DNA from: Haemophilus haemolyticus_L
GTDB lineage: Bacteria; Pseudomonadota; Gammaproteobacteria; Enterobacterales; Pasteurellaceae
Assembly: GCF_003490595.1 (NCBI RefSeq)
Contig: NZ_QQGY01000003.1
Location: 124,001-188,000, forward strand
Direction of reading: 5' to 3'
Length of the DNA: 64,000 bases
The translations under genes were made by a program, and so were the position numbers. Each line of letters opens with the position of its first letter. Position 1 is the stretch's first letter. Positions 53,252 through 62,771 of the stretch are shown piece after piece. Under the pieces are notes generated by a model. The model did no database searches, was not told where the DNA came from, and worked only from the letters and a program-made list of their open reading frames with translations.

Positions 53252-54235
53252 TTAATCAATATGGAAACAAGCGATTAATTTTCCATCAGTATATTGTTCC
53301 AAGTGCGGTTGATTTTCACGACATTTTTCTGTTGCTTTCCAACAACGAGGATTAAATGCACAGCCTTTGGGCGGATTAATCGGGCTTGGTAATTCTCCTG
53401 TCAGTTTTATACGTTCACGGCGCAAGTTTGGTGACAAACGTGGTGTTGCTGAAAGTAACGCTTTGGTATAAGGATGTTGAGGATTAGAGAAAATTTGTTC
53501 TGTTGTTCCTTTTTCGACACAACGACCTAAATACATCACCATCACTTCATCAGCGATATGTTCTACCACAGAAAGATCGTGAGAAATGAACACGTAAGAC
53601 AAGCCTAATTCATCTTGTAAATCCATCATTAAATTCAGTACTTGCGCACGCACGGAAACATCCAATGCAGAAACAGGTTCATCGGCAACGACAACATCAG
53701 GTTCTAACATTAATCCACGTGCAATAGCGATGCGTTGGCGTTGTCCACCTGAAAACATATGGGGATAACGATCATAAAATTCAGCACGCAATCCCACTTT
53801 TTCCATCATTGATAAAACTTTTTCTCGACGTTCTTTGGCGGAAAGTTTTGTGTTGATGATTAATGGTTCTTCCAAAATTGAACCAATCTTTTTGCGTGGA
53901 TTTAATGACGCGTAAGGATTTTGGAAAACTATTTGAATTTTTTTACGACGTAGTGCTTTTGTTTCTGAATCATTTTCTAAAAAATTATGCCCTTTGTAAT
54001 ACAATTCGCCTTCGCTGGGTTCTTCAATCATTGTCAATAAACGACCTAGCGTTGATTTTCCACAACCAGATTCCCCCACGACAGCTAAAGTTTTACCACG
54101 TTCAAGCTGAAAAGAGACACCGTCTAAGGCTTTTACTTGCTGTGGTTTTGCAAATAAGCCTTTTTTTACAGGGTAATATTTTTTTAAGCCAATCGCATTT
54201 AATAATGGCGTATTTTCTTTTACTTCATTCGTCAT
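53252..54235 (-). CDS. dppF: Dipeptide ABC transporter ATPase DppF
   Basis: ATPase (327 aa). Walker A GESGCGKST near 56, signature FSGGQRQRIA near 162, Walker B VVADEPVSALDV, and the C-terminal oligopeptide/dipeptide extension with CAFNPRCWKATEKC cysteines. It follows dppD after 2 bp. Confidence 0.93.
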   Translation of the reverse strand: MTNEVKENTPLLNAIGLKKYYPVKKGLFAKPQQVKALDGVSFQLERGKTLAVVGESGCGKSTLGRLLTMIEEPSEGELYYKGHNFLENDSETKALRRKKIQIVFQNPYASLNPRKKIGSILEEPLIINTKLSAKERREKVLSMMEKVGLRAEFYDRYPHMFSGGQRQRIAIARGLMLEPDVVVADEPVSALDVSVRAQVLNLMMDLQDELGLSYVFISHDLSVVEHIADEVMVMYLGRCVEKGTTEQIFSNPQHPYTKALLSATPRLSPNLRRERIKLTGELPSPINPPKGCAFNPRCWKATEKCRENQPHLEQYTDGKLIACFHID

Positions 54236-54237
54236 TA

Positions 54238-55230
54238 TTAAGCTCCTTGATATTCAACTGGATTGCCTTGCTCGTTCAGTGGAGTATGGCATTTTACTTT
54301 GCGAGAACCGATATGATGCAATTGAGGTTCGACTTGGCGACAGTATTCGGTTGCATAAGGACAGCGAGGATTTAATAAACAGCCTGTTGGGCGATCGTAT
54401 TTTCCAGGTACCACACCTTGTAATGACGCTAAGCGAGATTTTCCTTCTGCAAATTCAGGCAATGAACGTAACAAGGCTTGAGTGTAAGGATGTTTGGGCT
54501 CGCGGAAAATATCTTTTGCAGTGCCTTCTTCAACGATTTGTCCTGCATACATCACGATAATTCGATCTGCAGCTTCAGCAACAAGCGCAAGATCGTGAGT
54601 AATCAAAATTAGGGACATGCATTCTTTTTTCTGCAATTCGAGTAAGAGTTCCATAATTTGTGCTTGAATAGTGACATCTAGCGCAGTGGTTGGCTCGTCT
54701 GCAATCAATAATTTAGGTCTGCAAGCAATTGCCATCGCAATCATCACGCGCTGGCTCATTCCACCAGACAGCTGATGGGGATAAACATCAATCCGAGATT
54801 CAGGATCTGGGATACCGACCAATCTTAAAAGCTCTAAAGTGCGGTCTTTTCTCGCCTTTTTTGTGCCACCTTCGTGAGTTTTTAACGCTTCCATAATTTG
54901 GAAACCCACAGTATAAGCTGGATTCAAGCTTGTCATCGGATCTTGGAAAATCATCGCAACATCAGCACCAATAAGCTGCCGTTTAGCTTTACTCTCTAAA
55001 GTGAGTAAATCAGTATTTTCAAATTGCAAGGATTCTGCCGATACACGTCCTGGATGATCAATTAATCCCATAATAGCGAGCGAACTCACCGATTTACCTG
55101 AGCCCGATTCACCCACAATGCCAAGTACTTCGCCTTGTGCGACTTGATAGCTGATGCGATCCACTGCTTTAAATGGCGTTTTTTTATCGCCAAAGTGAAC
55201 AGAAAGTTCTTTTACGTCTAATAATGCCAT
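54238..55230 (-). CDS. dppD: Dipeptide ABC transporter ATPase DppD
   Basis: ATPase (330 aa) paired with DppF. Walker A GESGSGKSV near 41, signature LSGGMSQRVM near 157, Walker B LLIADEPTTALDV, and the C-terminal CLLNPRCPYATEYC motif, probably an iron-sulfur cluster site as in other Dpp ATPases. It is 9 bp after dppC. Confidence 0.93.
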   Translation of the reverse strand: MALLDVKELSVHFGDKKTPFKAVDRISYQVAQGEVLGIVGESGSGKSVSSLAIMGLIDHPGRVSAESLQFENTDLLTLESKAKRQLIGADVAMIFQDPMTSLNPAYTVGFQIMEALKTHEGGTKKARKDRTLELLRLVGIPDPESRIDVYPHQLSGGMSQRVMIAMAIACRPKLLIADEPTTALDVTIQAQIMELLLELQKKECMSLILITHDLALVAEAADRIIVMYAGQIVEEGTAKDIFREPKHPYTQALLRSLPEFAEGKSRLASLQGVVPGKYDRPTGCLLNPRCPYATEYCRQVEPQLHHIGSRKVKCHTPLNEQGNPVEYQGA

Positions 55231-55239
55231 TCTGTTTTC

Positions 55240-56127
55240 CTATTGTTTGAGTTTTGGATCAAGGGCATCACGCAAGCCATCGCCCATTAAGTTGAAAGCT
55301 AATACCAAAGATAAAATAACTAAACCGGGAATTGTAACCAACCAGTTTGCCGCTTGCATAAAACCACGAGCTTCTGAAAGCATTGTACCAAGTTCAGGTG
55401 TTGGTGGCTTTGCACCAATGCCTAAGAAACCAAGTGTCGCGAGTTCTAAGATAGCATTGGATATTCCCATTGTCATTTGTACAATCAAGGGCGCTAAACA
55501 GTTTGGTAAAATCACAATAAACATGAGGCGTAAAATACCTGCCCCTGCCACTTTAGATGAAGTTACATAATCACGATTTTTTTCATTCATTACTGCCGCT
55601 CTGGTTAAACGCACGTAACTAGGAATCGATACTACGGCGATCGCTAAAGTGGCATTGGCGAGTGATGGCTCTAAAATAGAGACGACTACAATCGTTAAGA
55701 GCAAGTTTGGAATCGCGAGCATAATATCAATTAGGCGAATGATAATTGTATCTAGCACGCCGCCATAATAACCAGAAATCAAGCCAAGACTGGTACCAAA
55801 GGCGCAGGATAGCAATACGATGACAAATCCCGCAAAGACGGAAATTCGCGTTCCGTAAATGATGCGAGAAAGGATATCTCGCCCAATATCGTCTGTACCG
55901 AGTAAATAGGCAGGATTGCCGCCTTCATACCAAGCAGGGGGAAGTAAAAGTGCGGTACGATTTTGTTCTGTTGGATCAAAAGGCGCAATATAAGGCGCAA
56001 AAATGCTGATTAAGGCAACAATCAAAATAAAAATTAAACCAATTAGCGCACCACGATTTTGTTTAAAGTAAAACCAAAATTCTTGCAAGGGCGTTTTCGG
56101 CGCGAAAGTTGAAGGCGTGTCAGACAT
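55240..56127 (-). CDS. dppC: Dipeptide ABC transporter permease DppC
   Basis: Inner-membrane permease (295 aa) with six predicted helices and an N-terminal OppC-type domain (about 10-65). It contains the DDIGRDILSRIIYGTR segment near 80-95 and the transport EAA loop near 190-210. Confidence 0.93.
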   Translation of the reverse strand: MSDTPSTFAPKTPLQEFWFYFKQNRGALIGLIFILIVALISIFAPYIAPFDPTEQNRTALLLPPAWYEGGNPAYLLGTDDIGRDILSRIIYGTRISVFAGFVIVLLSCAFGTSLGLISGYYGGVLDTIIIRLIDIMLAIPNLLLTIVVVSILEPSLANATLAIAVVSIPSYVRLTRAAVMNEKNRDYVTSSKVAGAGILRLMFIVILPNCLAPLIVQMTMGISNAILELATLGFLGIGAKPPTPELGTMLSEARGFMQAANWLVTIPGLVILSLVLAFNLMGDGLRDALDPKLKQ

Positions 56128-56141
56128 AATTTCTCCTACAA

Positions 56142-57143
56142 TTAATGACGGATACGCGGATTGACCACGCCGTAAAGTAAATCGACAGTTAAATTCACCA
56201 CAATAATAATCGTCGCAATAATCAGTACAGAACCTTGCAACACAGGATAATCACGCGCTTGAATGGCATCAATAATCCATTTTCCAATTCCCGGCCAAGA
56301 AAAAATGGTTTCTGTCAGTACGGCGCCAGAGAGTAATTGACCAACGATTAATCCCACCACAGTGACAACAGGAATTAACGCATTACGCAATGCGTGAACA
56401 ATAACAATTCGAGTATAGCTTAAACCTTTTGCTTTTGCCGTGCGAATGTAATCTTCGCCTAATACTTCCAGCATCGCAGATCGTGTCATACGCGTAATAA
56501 TGGCGAGAGGAACGGTGCCTAAGACGATGGCAGGAAGAATTAATGATTTCACCGCATTTTCGAAGGCACCAGAAACACCTGAAAGCCAGCTATCAATAAG
56601 CATAAATCCTGTTGGTGTATCGATCCAAAATTCATTATCTAAACGCCCGCCTTGTGGCAAACCGAGTTGTGGCGAAACATATAAAATTAAAATTAAACCC
56701 CACCAGAAAATTGGCATAGAATAACCGGTGAGCGACGCAGCTGTAACGGTGTGAGAAATCCAACTGTCTTTTTTTACGGCAGCAATCGTGCCTAAAATAA
56801 CGCCGCCTAATAACGACCAAAATAACGCAGAAAAAGCTAATTCAGCGGTAGCAGGAAAAAGCGTAAAAAATTCAGTAAGGACAGGTTGTTGAGTGCGGAA
56901 CGATGCACCGAAATCCCCTTGAATTACATTGCCAATATAGTGGAAATATTGCTGATAAAGAGGTAAATCTAAACCCAATTGGTGCATCATTTGTTGATGT
57001 GCTTCTGGTGTTAAGCCACGTTCACCCATCATTATTTCAACTGGATCGCCAGGAATAAAATGCACAAGGGCAAACGTGATAAAAGTAATGGCAATAAAAG
57101 TTGGAATTACCATTAAGATACGTTTGAAGAAAAATTTAAACAT
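56142..57143 (-). CDS. dppB: Dipeptide ABC transporter permease DppB
   Basis: Inner-membrane permease (333 aa). N-terminal FFKRILMVIPTFIAITFI helix, then HFIPGDP near 28, typical of DppB/OppB, and the EAA loop around RTAKAKGLSYTRIVIVHALRN, written here in part. First gene of dppBCDF. No binding protein gene (DppA/HbpA) is in the cluster; in H. influenzae a heme/dipeptide-binding protein elsewhere can serve this permease. Confidence 0.92.
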   Translation of the reverse strand: MFKFFFKRILMVIPTFIAITFITFALVHFIPGDPVEIMMGERGLTPEAHQQMMHQLGLDLPLYQQYFHYIGNVIQGDFGASFRTQQPVLTEFFTLFPATAELAFSALFWSLLGGVILGTIAAVKKDSWISHTVTAASLTGYSMPIFWWGLILILYVSPQLGLPQGGRLDNEFWIDTPTGFMLIDSWLSGVSGAFENAVKSLILPAIVLGTVPLAIITRMTRSAMLEVLGEDYIRTAKAKGLSYTRIVIVHALRNALIPVVTVVGLIVGQLLSGAVLTETIFSWPGIGKWIIDAIQARDYPVLQGSVLIIATIIIVVNLTVDLLYGVVNPRIRH

Positions 57144-57231
57144 TCAATCACTCAAATACAAAAAAAGCGCAGTTAAAATTCACCGCACTTTTCAAAGAAA
57201 TTAATCGGTAGAAGTAAAACTCTCTTGGATT

Positions 57232-59412
57232 CTACCGCACTTTTTCCAGTTTTGCCAAATGTGCAATGAGCCATTTAATGCCTTGCGCTTGGAAGGCAAT
57301 TTGGAGGCGAGTATTGTTATCTAAGCCTTCGACATTAATGACTGTGCCAAAACCGAATTTTTCATGTTTGACTTTTTGCCCCATTTTCCATTCATTTTCG
57401 ACCGCACTGGTATTAGACAATGAACCGACTTTGGCTAGATTCATCGCGCGAGTAACTGTTCCTCGTAAACGAATTTCTTGGATACACTCTCTCGGTAATT
57501 CAGCGATAAAACGTGATGGTAAATGGCGTTCTTCTTTTGCATATAACCGACGGCTTTCCGCATAAGAGATGGTCAGCTTTTTCTTCGCGCGAGTAATACC
57601 TACGTAAGCTAAACGACGTTCTTCTTCTAAACGTCCCGGTTCTTCAAAAGAACGGAAACTTGGGAATAAACCTTCTTCTACGCCAACCATAAATATACGA
57701 GGAAATTCTAAGCCTTTCGCAGAGTGCAACGTCATCATTTCTACACAAGATTGATGTGGAGAGGCTTGTTCTTCACCAGCTTCTAAAGAAGCATGAGTTA
57801 AAAAGGCAGTGAGTTCCGTCATATCTTCTGCATCATCAGGTTTGATGAATTCACGGGTTGCGGTAACTAATTCTTCCAAGTTTTCAATACGCACTTCGCC
57901 TTTTTCACCTTTTTCTTGCTTATACATTTCATATAAACCCGAATGTTTAATTACAAAATCAGTTTGTGCGAAAAGCGGCATTTCTGCGGTATCAAGTTGT
58001 AGTGAATTAATTAATTCTTGGAAACGCAATAATGCTGTTGAGGCTCGCCCAGCCAACATATTTTCTTGTGTTGCAACTTGTACTGCTTGCCATAAGGTAA
58101 TTTGGCGTTCGCGTGTTAAGTTACGCAATATATCTAAAGTGCGGTCGCCAATGCCACGGGTGGGCGTATTAATTACACGCTCAAAAGCGGCATCATCTTG
58201 ACGATTATTAATCAAACGAAGATAGGCCAAAGCATCTTTAATTTCTTGGCGTTCGAAGAAACGCATACCACCATAAATACGATATGGAATTTGACAACGA
58301 ATTAAGGCTTCTTCAATAACGCGTGATTGGCTATTACTACGATAAAGTACAGCGCAATCATCAAGTTTTCCGCCATGTTCTACCCAATCCTGAATTTGTG
58401 AGGCAACAAATTTTGCTTCGTCCAATTCATTAAAGGCAGCATAGATGCCCACAGGATCGCCTTTTTCATCCTCTGTCCATAAATTTTTACCAAGACGATC
58501 ACTATTGTTTGAAATTAATTCATTTGCGCTGTTTAGGATATTGGCGGTAGAACGATAGTTTTGTTCAAGGCGGATTGTTTCGGCTTTGAAATCTTTCAAG
58601 AATTTTTGAATATTTTCGATTTGTGCGCCACGCCAACCGTATATAGATTGATCGTCATCGCCTACTATCATGACTTTGCCCGTTTCTCCAGCAAGAATTT
58701 TAATCCACTTATATTGAATTTTATTGGTATCTTGAAACTCATCCACCAAAATATGCTGAAAACGTTGTTGATAACGTTGCAAAATTAATGGTTTTTTCTC
58801 AAATAATTCATAGGCTCGAATTAATAATTCGGCAAAATCGACCAATCCTGCGCGATCACAAGTATCTTGATAGATCTTATAAATTTTAATCCATTCACGC
58901 TCTTGGCGATCATTAAAATCTTCAATGTCGTTTGGGCGCAAGCCTTCATCTTTTTTGTTATTGATGTACCAACAAGCCTGTTTGGGTGGAAAGGCTTTTT
59001 CATCAAAATTATGTAATTTTAATAAGCGTTTAATTAAACGAAGTTGATCTTCTGAATCTAAAATTTGGAAATCTTGTGGCAATCCCACATCTAAATGATG
59101 AGCTCGTAATAAACGATGGGCAATACTGTGGAAGGTGCCAATCCACATACCAAATAATTGATGTTGTGCATGTTTGGCAAGGGTAGCTTGAATACGATGA
59201 CGCATTTCTGCTGCGGCTTTATTGGTAAATGTCACCGCCATAATGCTGCCTTCAGAAATATTTTCTACCGCAATTAACCAAGCGATACGGTGCGTCAATA
59301 CGCGCGTTTTGCCAGAGCCTGCACCGGCTAGCACTAAGTGATTACCAAGAGGAGCAGCTACGGCTTCGCGTTGTTTATCGTTAAGTCCGTCAAGTAATTC
59401 AGAAATATCCAT
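57232..59412 (-). CDS. uvrD: DNA helicase II UvrD
   Basis: SF1 helicase (726 aa) for nucleotide excision and mismatch repair. Walker A AGAGSGKTRVLT near 29-40, DEFQDTN near 220, QSIYGWRGA near 247, LEQNYRS near 284, the TLHSAKGLEF motif near 560 and VGITRAKKKL (motif VI) near 595 are in order. Uptake-signal cores near the 3' end and downstream may act with a hairpin. Its start codon is close to the riboswitch-controlled gene on the other strand. Confidence 0.96.
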   Translation of the reverse strand: MDISELLDGLNDKQREAVAAPLGNHLVLAGAGSGKTRVLTHRIAWLIAVENISEGSIMAVTFTNKAAAEMRHRIQATLAKHAQHQLFGMWIGTFHSIAHRLLRAHHLDVGLPQDFQILDSEDQLRLIKRLLKLHNFDEKAFPPKQACWYINNKKDEGLRPNDIEDFNDRQEREWIKIYKIYQDTCDRAGLVDFAELLIRAYELFEKKPLILQRYQQRFQHILVDEFQDTNKIQYKWIKILAGETGKVMIVGDDDQSIYGWRGAQIENIQKFLKDFKAETIRLEQNYRSTANILNSANELISNNSDRLGKNLWTEDEKGDPVGIYAAFNELDEAKFVASQIQDWVEHGGKLDDCAVLYRSNSQSRVIEEALIRCQIPYRIYGGMRFFERQEIKDALAYLRLINNRQDDAAFERVINTPTRGIGDRTLDILRNLTRERQITLWQAVQVATQENMLAGRASTALLRFQELINSLQLDTAEMPLFAQTDFVIKHSGLYEMYKQEKGEKGEVRIENLEELVTATREFIKPDDAEDMTELTAFLTHASLEAGEEQASPHQSCVEMMTLHSAKGLEFPRIFMVGVEEGLFPSFRSFEEPGRLEEERRLAYVGITRAKKKLTISYAESRRLYAKEERHLPSRFIAELPRECIQEIRLRGTVTRAMNLAKVGSLSNTSAVENEWKMGQKVKHEKFGFGTVINVEGLDNNTRLQIAFQAQGIKWLIAHLAKLEKVR

Positions 59413-59537
59413 AATGAAATTTTTATCTGTTCAAATTTACAGGAATTATAAGTCTAATTTTTTTATATCACAATCAAGAAAATCATAAACTTATCCGACT
59501 TTACAAAAATAGTATTACAACTTATATTGATTTGCGG

Positions 59538-59611
59538 TTAGTCGGGGTGCGGACATCGCTGAGAAAATACCCGTGAACCTGAAACAGTTAGCACTGGCGT
59601 AGGAAACTAAT
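59538..59611 (+). promoter_or_regulatory. TPP riboswitch (THI box) aptamer
   Basis: The conserved aptamer core is present in order: GGGGTGC, GCTGAGA, ATACCC, GTGAACCTGA and CAGTTAGCACTGGCGTAGG, closed by TTAGT/ACTAA at the ends. These match the thiamin pyrophosphate riboswitch. It lies on the same strand as and about 60 bp upstream of the binding-protein gene at 59670. Confidence 0.92.
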
Positions 59612-59669
59612 CTCTCCTCCTTAAGGGCTGACTTACTTTTTTCTGTATTCATATAAGTAAGGATGCATC
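59611..59669 (+). promoter_or_regulatory. Expression platform of the TPP riboswitch
   Basis: CTTACTT (59632-59638) and AAGTAAG (59655-59661) are perfect complements. The second arm overlaps the ribosome site AAGGA just before the ATG at 59670. Formation of this stem would hide the ribosome site, so control is probably at translation start. A pyrimidine tract TCTCTCCTCCTT at 59611-59622 could offer an alternative partner. Confidence 0.65.
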
Positions 59670-60731
59670 ATGGCACTCTCTTTTTCTTTAAAAAATTCTT
59701 TTAAATTGACCGCACTTTTCAGCGTGCTTGGTTGTAGCTTATTAGGATTAAGTTTATCAACTCCTGCTCAAGCGGAAGGCAAATTAGTGCTGTATTGCAG
59801 CGTCCAAAACACGACTTGTGAAAAAGTCGCTCACGCTTTTAGCAAAAAATATAATGTGGACACTCAGTTTGTGCGTAATAGTACTGGGACTGTATTAGGA
59901 AAAATCAAATCCGAAAAAGAAAATCCACAAGCAGATGTGTGGTATGGCGGTACATTGGAACCGCACTTTCAGGCTCGAGATGCAGGTTTGTTAGAAACTT
60001 ATCGTTCGCCTCTGCAAAAAGAAATTATGCCTCAATTCAAAAAGCTCACTGAACAACGTGGCGATACTACGTCGATTATTTATCTTATGGAGCTTGGCAT
60101 TGGGATGAATGAAAAACTGCTAGCTGAAAAAAATATCGCGAAACCTCAATGTTATGCTGATTTATTAAAACCAGAATTTAAAGGGTTAATTCAATATCCA
60201 GATCCTCGAGTATCGGGCACTGGCTACACTATTCTTACAACTTTAATTGAAATTATGGGCGAAGATAAAGCCTTTGCTTATTTGAAAGAACTTGACAAAA
60301 ACATTGCTCAATACACGAAAACTGGATTAGCAACGGCTAATATTTCTACGGGCGCAGCCGCTGTTGATATTGGTTTTATGCATACTTATGTGCGTGAAAA
60401 GGATAAAGGTGCACCGGTTATTGGTGCTTTACCTTGCGAAGGCACTGGCTATACGTTAGGGGCGGTCAGTATCATTAAAAATGGACGCAATTTAGATAAT
60501 GCTAAACGCTTTGTCGATTTTGTTCTTTCTGCAGAAGCTCAAGAAATTCCTTGGCGTGAGGCGGATTCTTACCAACTGCCAACAAATATTCATGCCAAAG
60601 CGCATCCACATCTTTCTGATCCTGCGAAACTTAAATTGATTGATATTGATTTCATCAAATTTGGTTCGGATCAAGAGGCGAAACGATTAATAGAACGCTG
60701 GGTTGAAAATGTGAAGGAAAGAAAAGAGTAA
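59670..60731 (+). CDS. AfuA-like periplasmic binding protein under TPP riboswitch
   Basis: Family 1 solute-binding protein (353 aa). A long signal peptide (about 1-36, ending AQA) precedes mature EGKLVLYCSVQ. TGTVLGKIKSEKENPQADVWYGGTLEPH and the later EGTGYTLGAVSI resemble AfuA/FbpA-type proteins. AfuA proteins were named for iron, but an Actinobacillus AfuA was later shown to bind hexose phosphates. The upstream TPP riboswitch suggests a thiamin-related ligand, for example a phosphorylated precursor. No permease or ATPase gene is adjacent, so it must use a transporter encoded elsewhere. It ends before a paired uptake-signal terminator. Confidence 0.82.
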   Translation: MALSFSLKNSFKLTALFSVLGCSLLGLSLSTPAQAEGKLVLYCSVQNTTCEKVAHAFSKKYNVDTQFVRNSTGTVLGKIKSEKENPQADVWYGGTLEPHFQARDAGLLETYRSPLQKEIMPQFKKLTEQRGDTTSIIYLMELGIGMNEKLLAEKNIAKPQCYADLLKPEFKGLIQYPDPRVSGTGYTILTTLIEIMGEDKAFAYLKELDKNIAQYTKTGLATANISTGAAAVDIGFMHTYVREKDKGAPVIGALPCEGTGYTLGAVSIIKNGRNLDNAKRFVDFVLSAEAQEIPWREADSYQLPTNIHAKAHPHLSDPAKLKLIDIDFIKFGSDQEAKRLIERWVENVKERKE

Positions 60732-60748
60732 TTGATATTAGCCTGATA

Positions 60749-60780
60749 AAAGTGCGGTGAAAATTCACCGCACTTTGCTT
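60749..60780 (+). terminator. Terminator built from paired uptake signals
   Basis: AAAGTGCGGTGAA and TTCACCGCACTTT are perfect 13-bp inverted copies with a 2-base gap, so a loop of about 4-6 bases forms. It is followed by GCTTTT. It separates the binding-protein gene from htpG. Confidence 0.8.
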
Positions 60781-60852
60781 TTCCCCTTGAAATCTTTCTT
60801 TTTATTCTTATATCTGTGACGTTCAATTTTTATCTTTATGAAGGAAAAAATT

Positions 60853-62733
60853 ATGTCACAAAATCAAGAAACTCGCGGCTTTCAATCTGAAGTCAAACAA
60901 CTACTCCAATTAATGATTCATTCTTTGTATTCCAACAAAGAAATTTTCTTACGTGAATTAATTTCTAATGCCTCTGATGCGGCAGATAAATTACGCTTTA
61001 AAGCGCTTTCTAACCCTGATTTATATGAAGGCGATGGCGACTTACGTGTGCGTGTTAGCTTTGATGCGGATAAAGGAACGATCACGATTACTGATAACGG
61101 CATTGGTATGACTCGCGAGCAAGTCATCGATCATTTGGGGACGATTGCAAAATCAGGAACAAAAGAATTTTTAACCGCACTTGGCCAAGACCAAGCAAAA
61201 AATAGCCAACTTATTGGGCAATTTGGTGTGGGTTTTTATTCAGCTTTTATTGTGGCAGATAAAGTGACTGTAAAAACCAGAGCAGCTGGCGAAGAGGCGG
61301 ATAAAGCGGTACTTTGGGAATCTGCGGGTGAAGGCGAATATTCTGTGGCGGATATTGAGAAAAAATCCCGTGGCACTGATGTGATTTTGCATTTACGCGA
61401 AGATGAAAAAGAATTTTTAAACGAATGGCGTTTGCGTGAAATTATCGGTAAATATTCTGACCATATTGGCTTGCCAGTGGAAATGCTGACGAAAGAATAC
61501 GATGATGAAGGCAAAGAGTGCGGTGAGAAATGGGAGAAAATTAATAAATCCGATGCACTTTGGACGCGTTCTAAAAATGATGTGTCTGATGATGAATATA
61601 AAGAGTTTTATAAACACTTAAGCCATGATTTTGCTGATCCTGTCACTTGGGCACATAACAAAGTGGAAGGTAATCAGGAATATACCAGCCTGCTTTATGT
61701 GCCAAGTAAAGCACCTTGGGATTTATTTAATCGCGAACATAAACATGGCTTAAAACTTTATGTTCAACGTGTATTTATTATGGATGATGCTGAGCAATTT
61801 ATGCCGAATTATCTACGTTTTATGCGTGGTTTAATCGATAGTAATGATTTGCCATTAAATGTATCTCGTGAAATTTTGCAAGATAATAAAATTACTGCGG
61901 CATTACGCAAAGCATTAACTAAGCGTTCATTACAAATGCTAGAAAAATTAGCAAAAGATGATGCAGAAAAATATCTTCAATTTTGGAAAGAGTTTGGTTT
62001 AGTCTTGAAAGAAGGCCCAGCAGAAGATTTTGCTAACAAAGAAACTGTCGCGAAGTTATTGCGTTTTGCTTCGACACATAATGATAGCAGTGAGCAAACT
62101 GTCTCTTTAGAAGATTATCTTTCACGTATGAAAGAGGGGCAAAAAGCTATCTATTACATTACAGCAGATAGTTATGTTGCAGCGAAAAATAGCCCCCACT
62201 TGGAATTATTCAATAAAAAAGGCATTGAGGTTTTATTGCTTTCAGATCGCATTGATGAATGGATGTTAAGTTATTTAACTGAATTCAATGGTAAACAATT
62301 ACAAAGTATCACGAAAGCAGATTTGGATTTAGGCGATTTAGCCGATAAAGAATCTGAAACACAAAAACAACAAGATGAAGCCTTTGGTAGTTTTATTGAG
62401 CGTGTGAAAAACTTGCTTGGTGAACGCGTGAAAACGGTGCGTTTAACTCACAATTTAACGGATACACCAGCGGTGGTTTCTACGGATAATGATCAAATGA
62501 CGACCCAAATGGCGAAATTGTTTGCAGCCGCAGGGCAACCTGTACCAGAAGTAAAATACACTTTTGAACTTAATCCAGAACACCATTTAGTGAAAAAAGT
62601 GGCTGATATTGCCGATGAAACAGAATTTGCTAATTGGGTGGAATTGTTGCTTGAACAAGCTATGTTAGCAGAGCGAGGATCTTTGGAAAATCCAGCTGTG
62701 TTTATTAAACGCATAAATAAATTATTAGGCTAA
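60853..62733 (+). CDS. htpG: Chaperone HtpG (Hsp90)
   Basis: Bacterial Hsp90 (626 aa from the ATG at 60853). The start MSQNQETRGF follows AAGGAAAAAATT; an in-frame ATG five codons upstream lacks this support. The GHKL ATPase domain has ELISNASDAADKLRF near 31-45, DNGIGM near 79 and GQFGVGFYSAF near 120, followed by middle and C-terminal dimerisation domains. No sigma-32 promoter was confidently found upstream. Confidence 0.96.
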   Translation: MSQNQETRGFQSEVKQLLQLMIHSLYSNKEIFLRELISNASDAADKLRFKALSNPDLYEGDGDLRVRVSFDADKGTITITDNGIGMTREQVIDHLGTIAKSGTKEFLTALGQDQAKNSQLIGQFGVGFYSAFIVADKVTVKTRAAGEEADKAVLWESAGEGEYSVADIEKKSRGTDVILHLREDEKEFLNEWRLREIIGKYSDHIGLPVEMLTKEYDDEGKECGEKWEKINKSDALWTRSKNDVSDDEYKEFYKHLSHDFADPVTWAHNKVEGNQEYTSLLYVPSKAPWDLFNREHKHGLKLYVQRVFIMDDAEQFMPNYLRFMRGLIDSNDLPLNVSREILQDNKITAALRKALTKRSLQMLEKLAKDDAEKYLQFWKEFGLVLKEGPAEDFANKETVAKLLRFASTHNDSSEQTVSLEDYLSRMKEGQKAIYYITADSYVAAKNSPHLELFNKKGIEVLLLSDRIDEWMLSYLTEFNGKQLQSITKADLDLGDLADKESETQKQQDEAFGSFIERVKNLLGERVKTVRLTHNLTDTPAVVSTDNDQMTTQMAKLFAAAGQPVPEVKYTFELNPEHHLVKKVADIADETEFANWVELLLEQAMLAERGSLENPAVFIKRINKLLG

Positions 62734-62741
62734 CTAAAAAT

Positions 62742-62771
62742 AAATAAGCCCGATTAAATCGGGCTTATTTA
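62742..62771. terminator. Convergent terminator of htpG and the toxin gene
   Basis: AAATAAGCCCGAT and ATCGGGCTTATTT form a 13-bp perfect stem with a 3-base loop. It serves both strands; the toxin gene stop codon overlaps its 3' edge. Confidence 0.85.

Noticed and set aside
60838..60852. Upstream ATG for htpG
   Set aside because: The internal ATG at 60853 has an AAGGA site at the right distance and starts at the conserved N-terminus.
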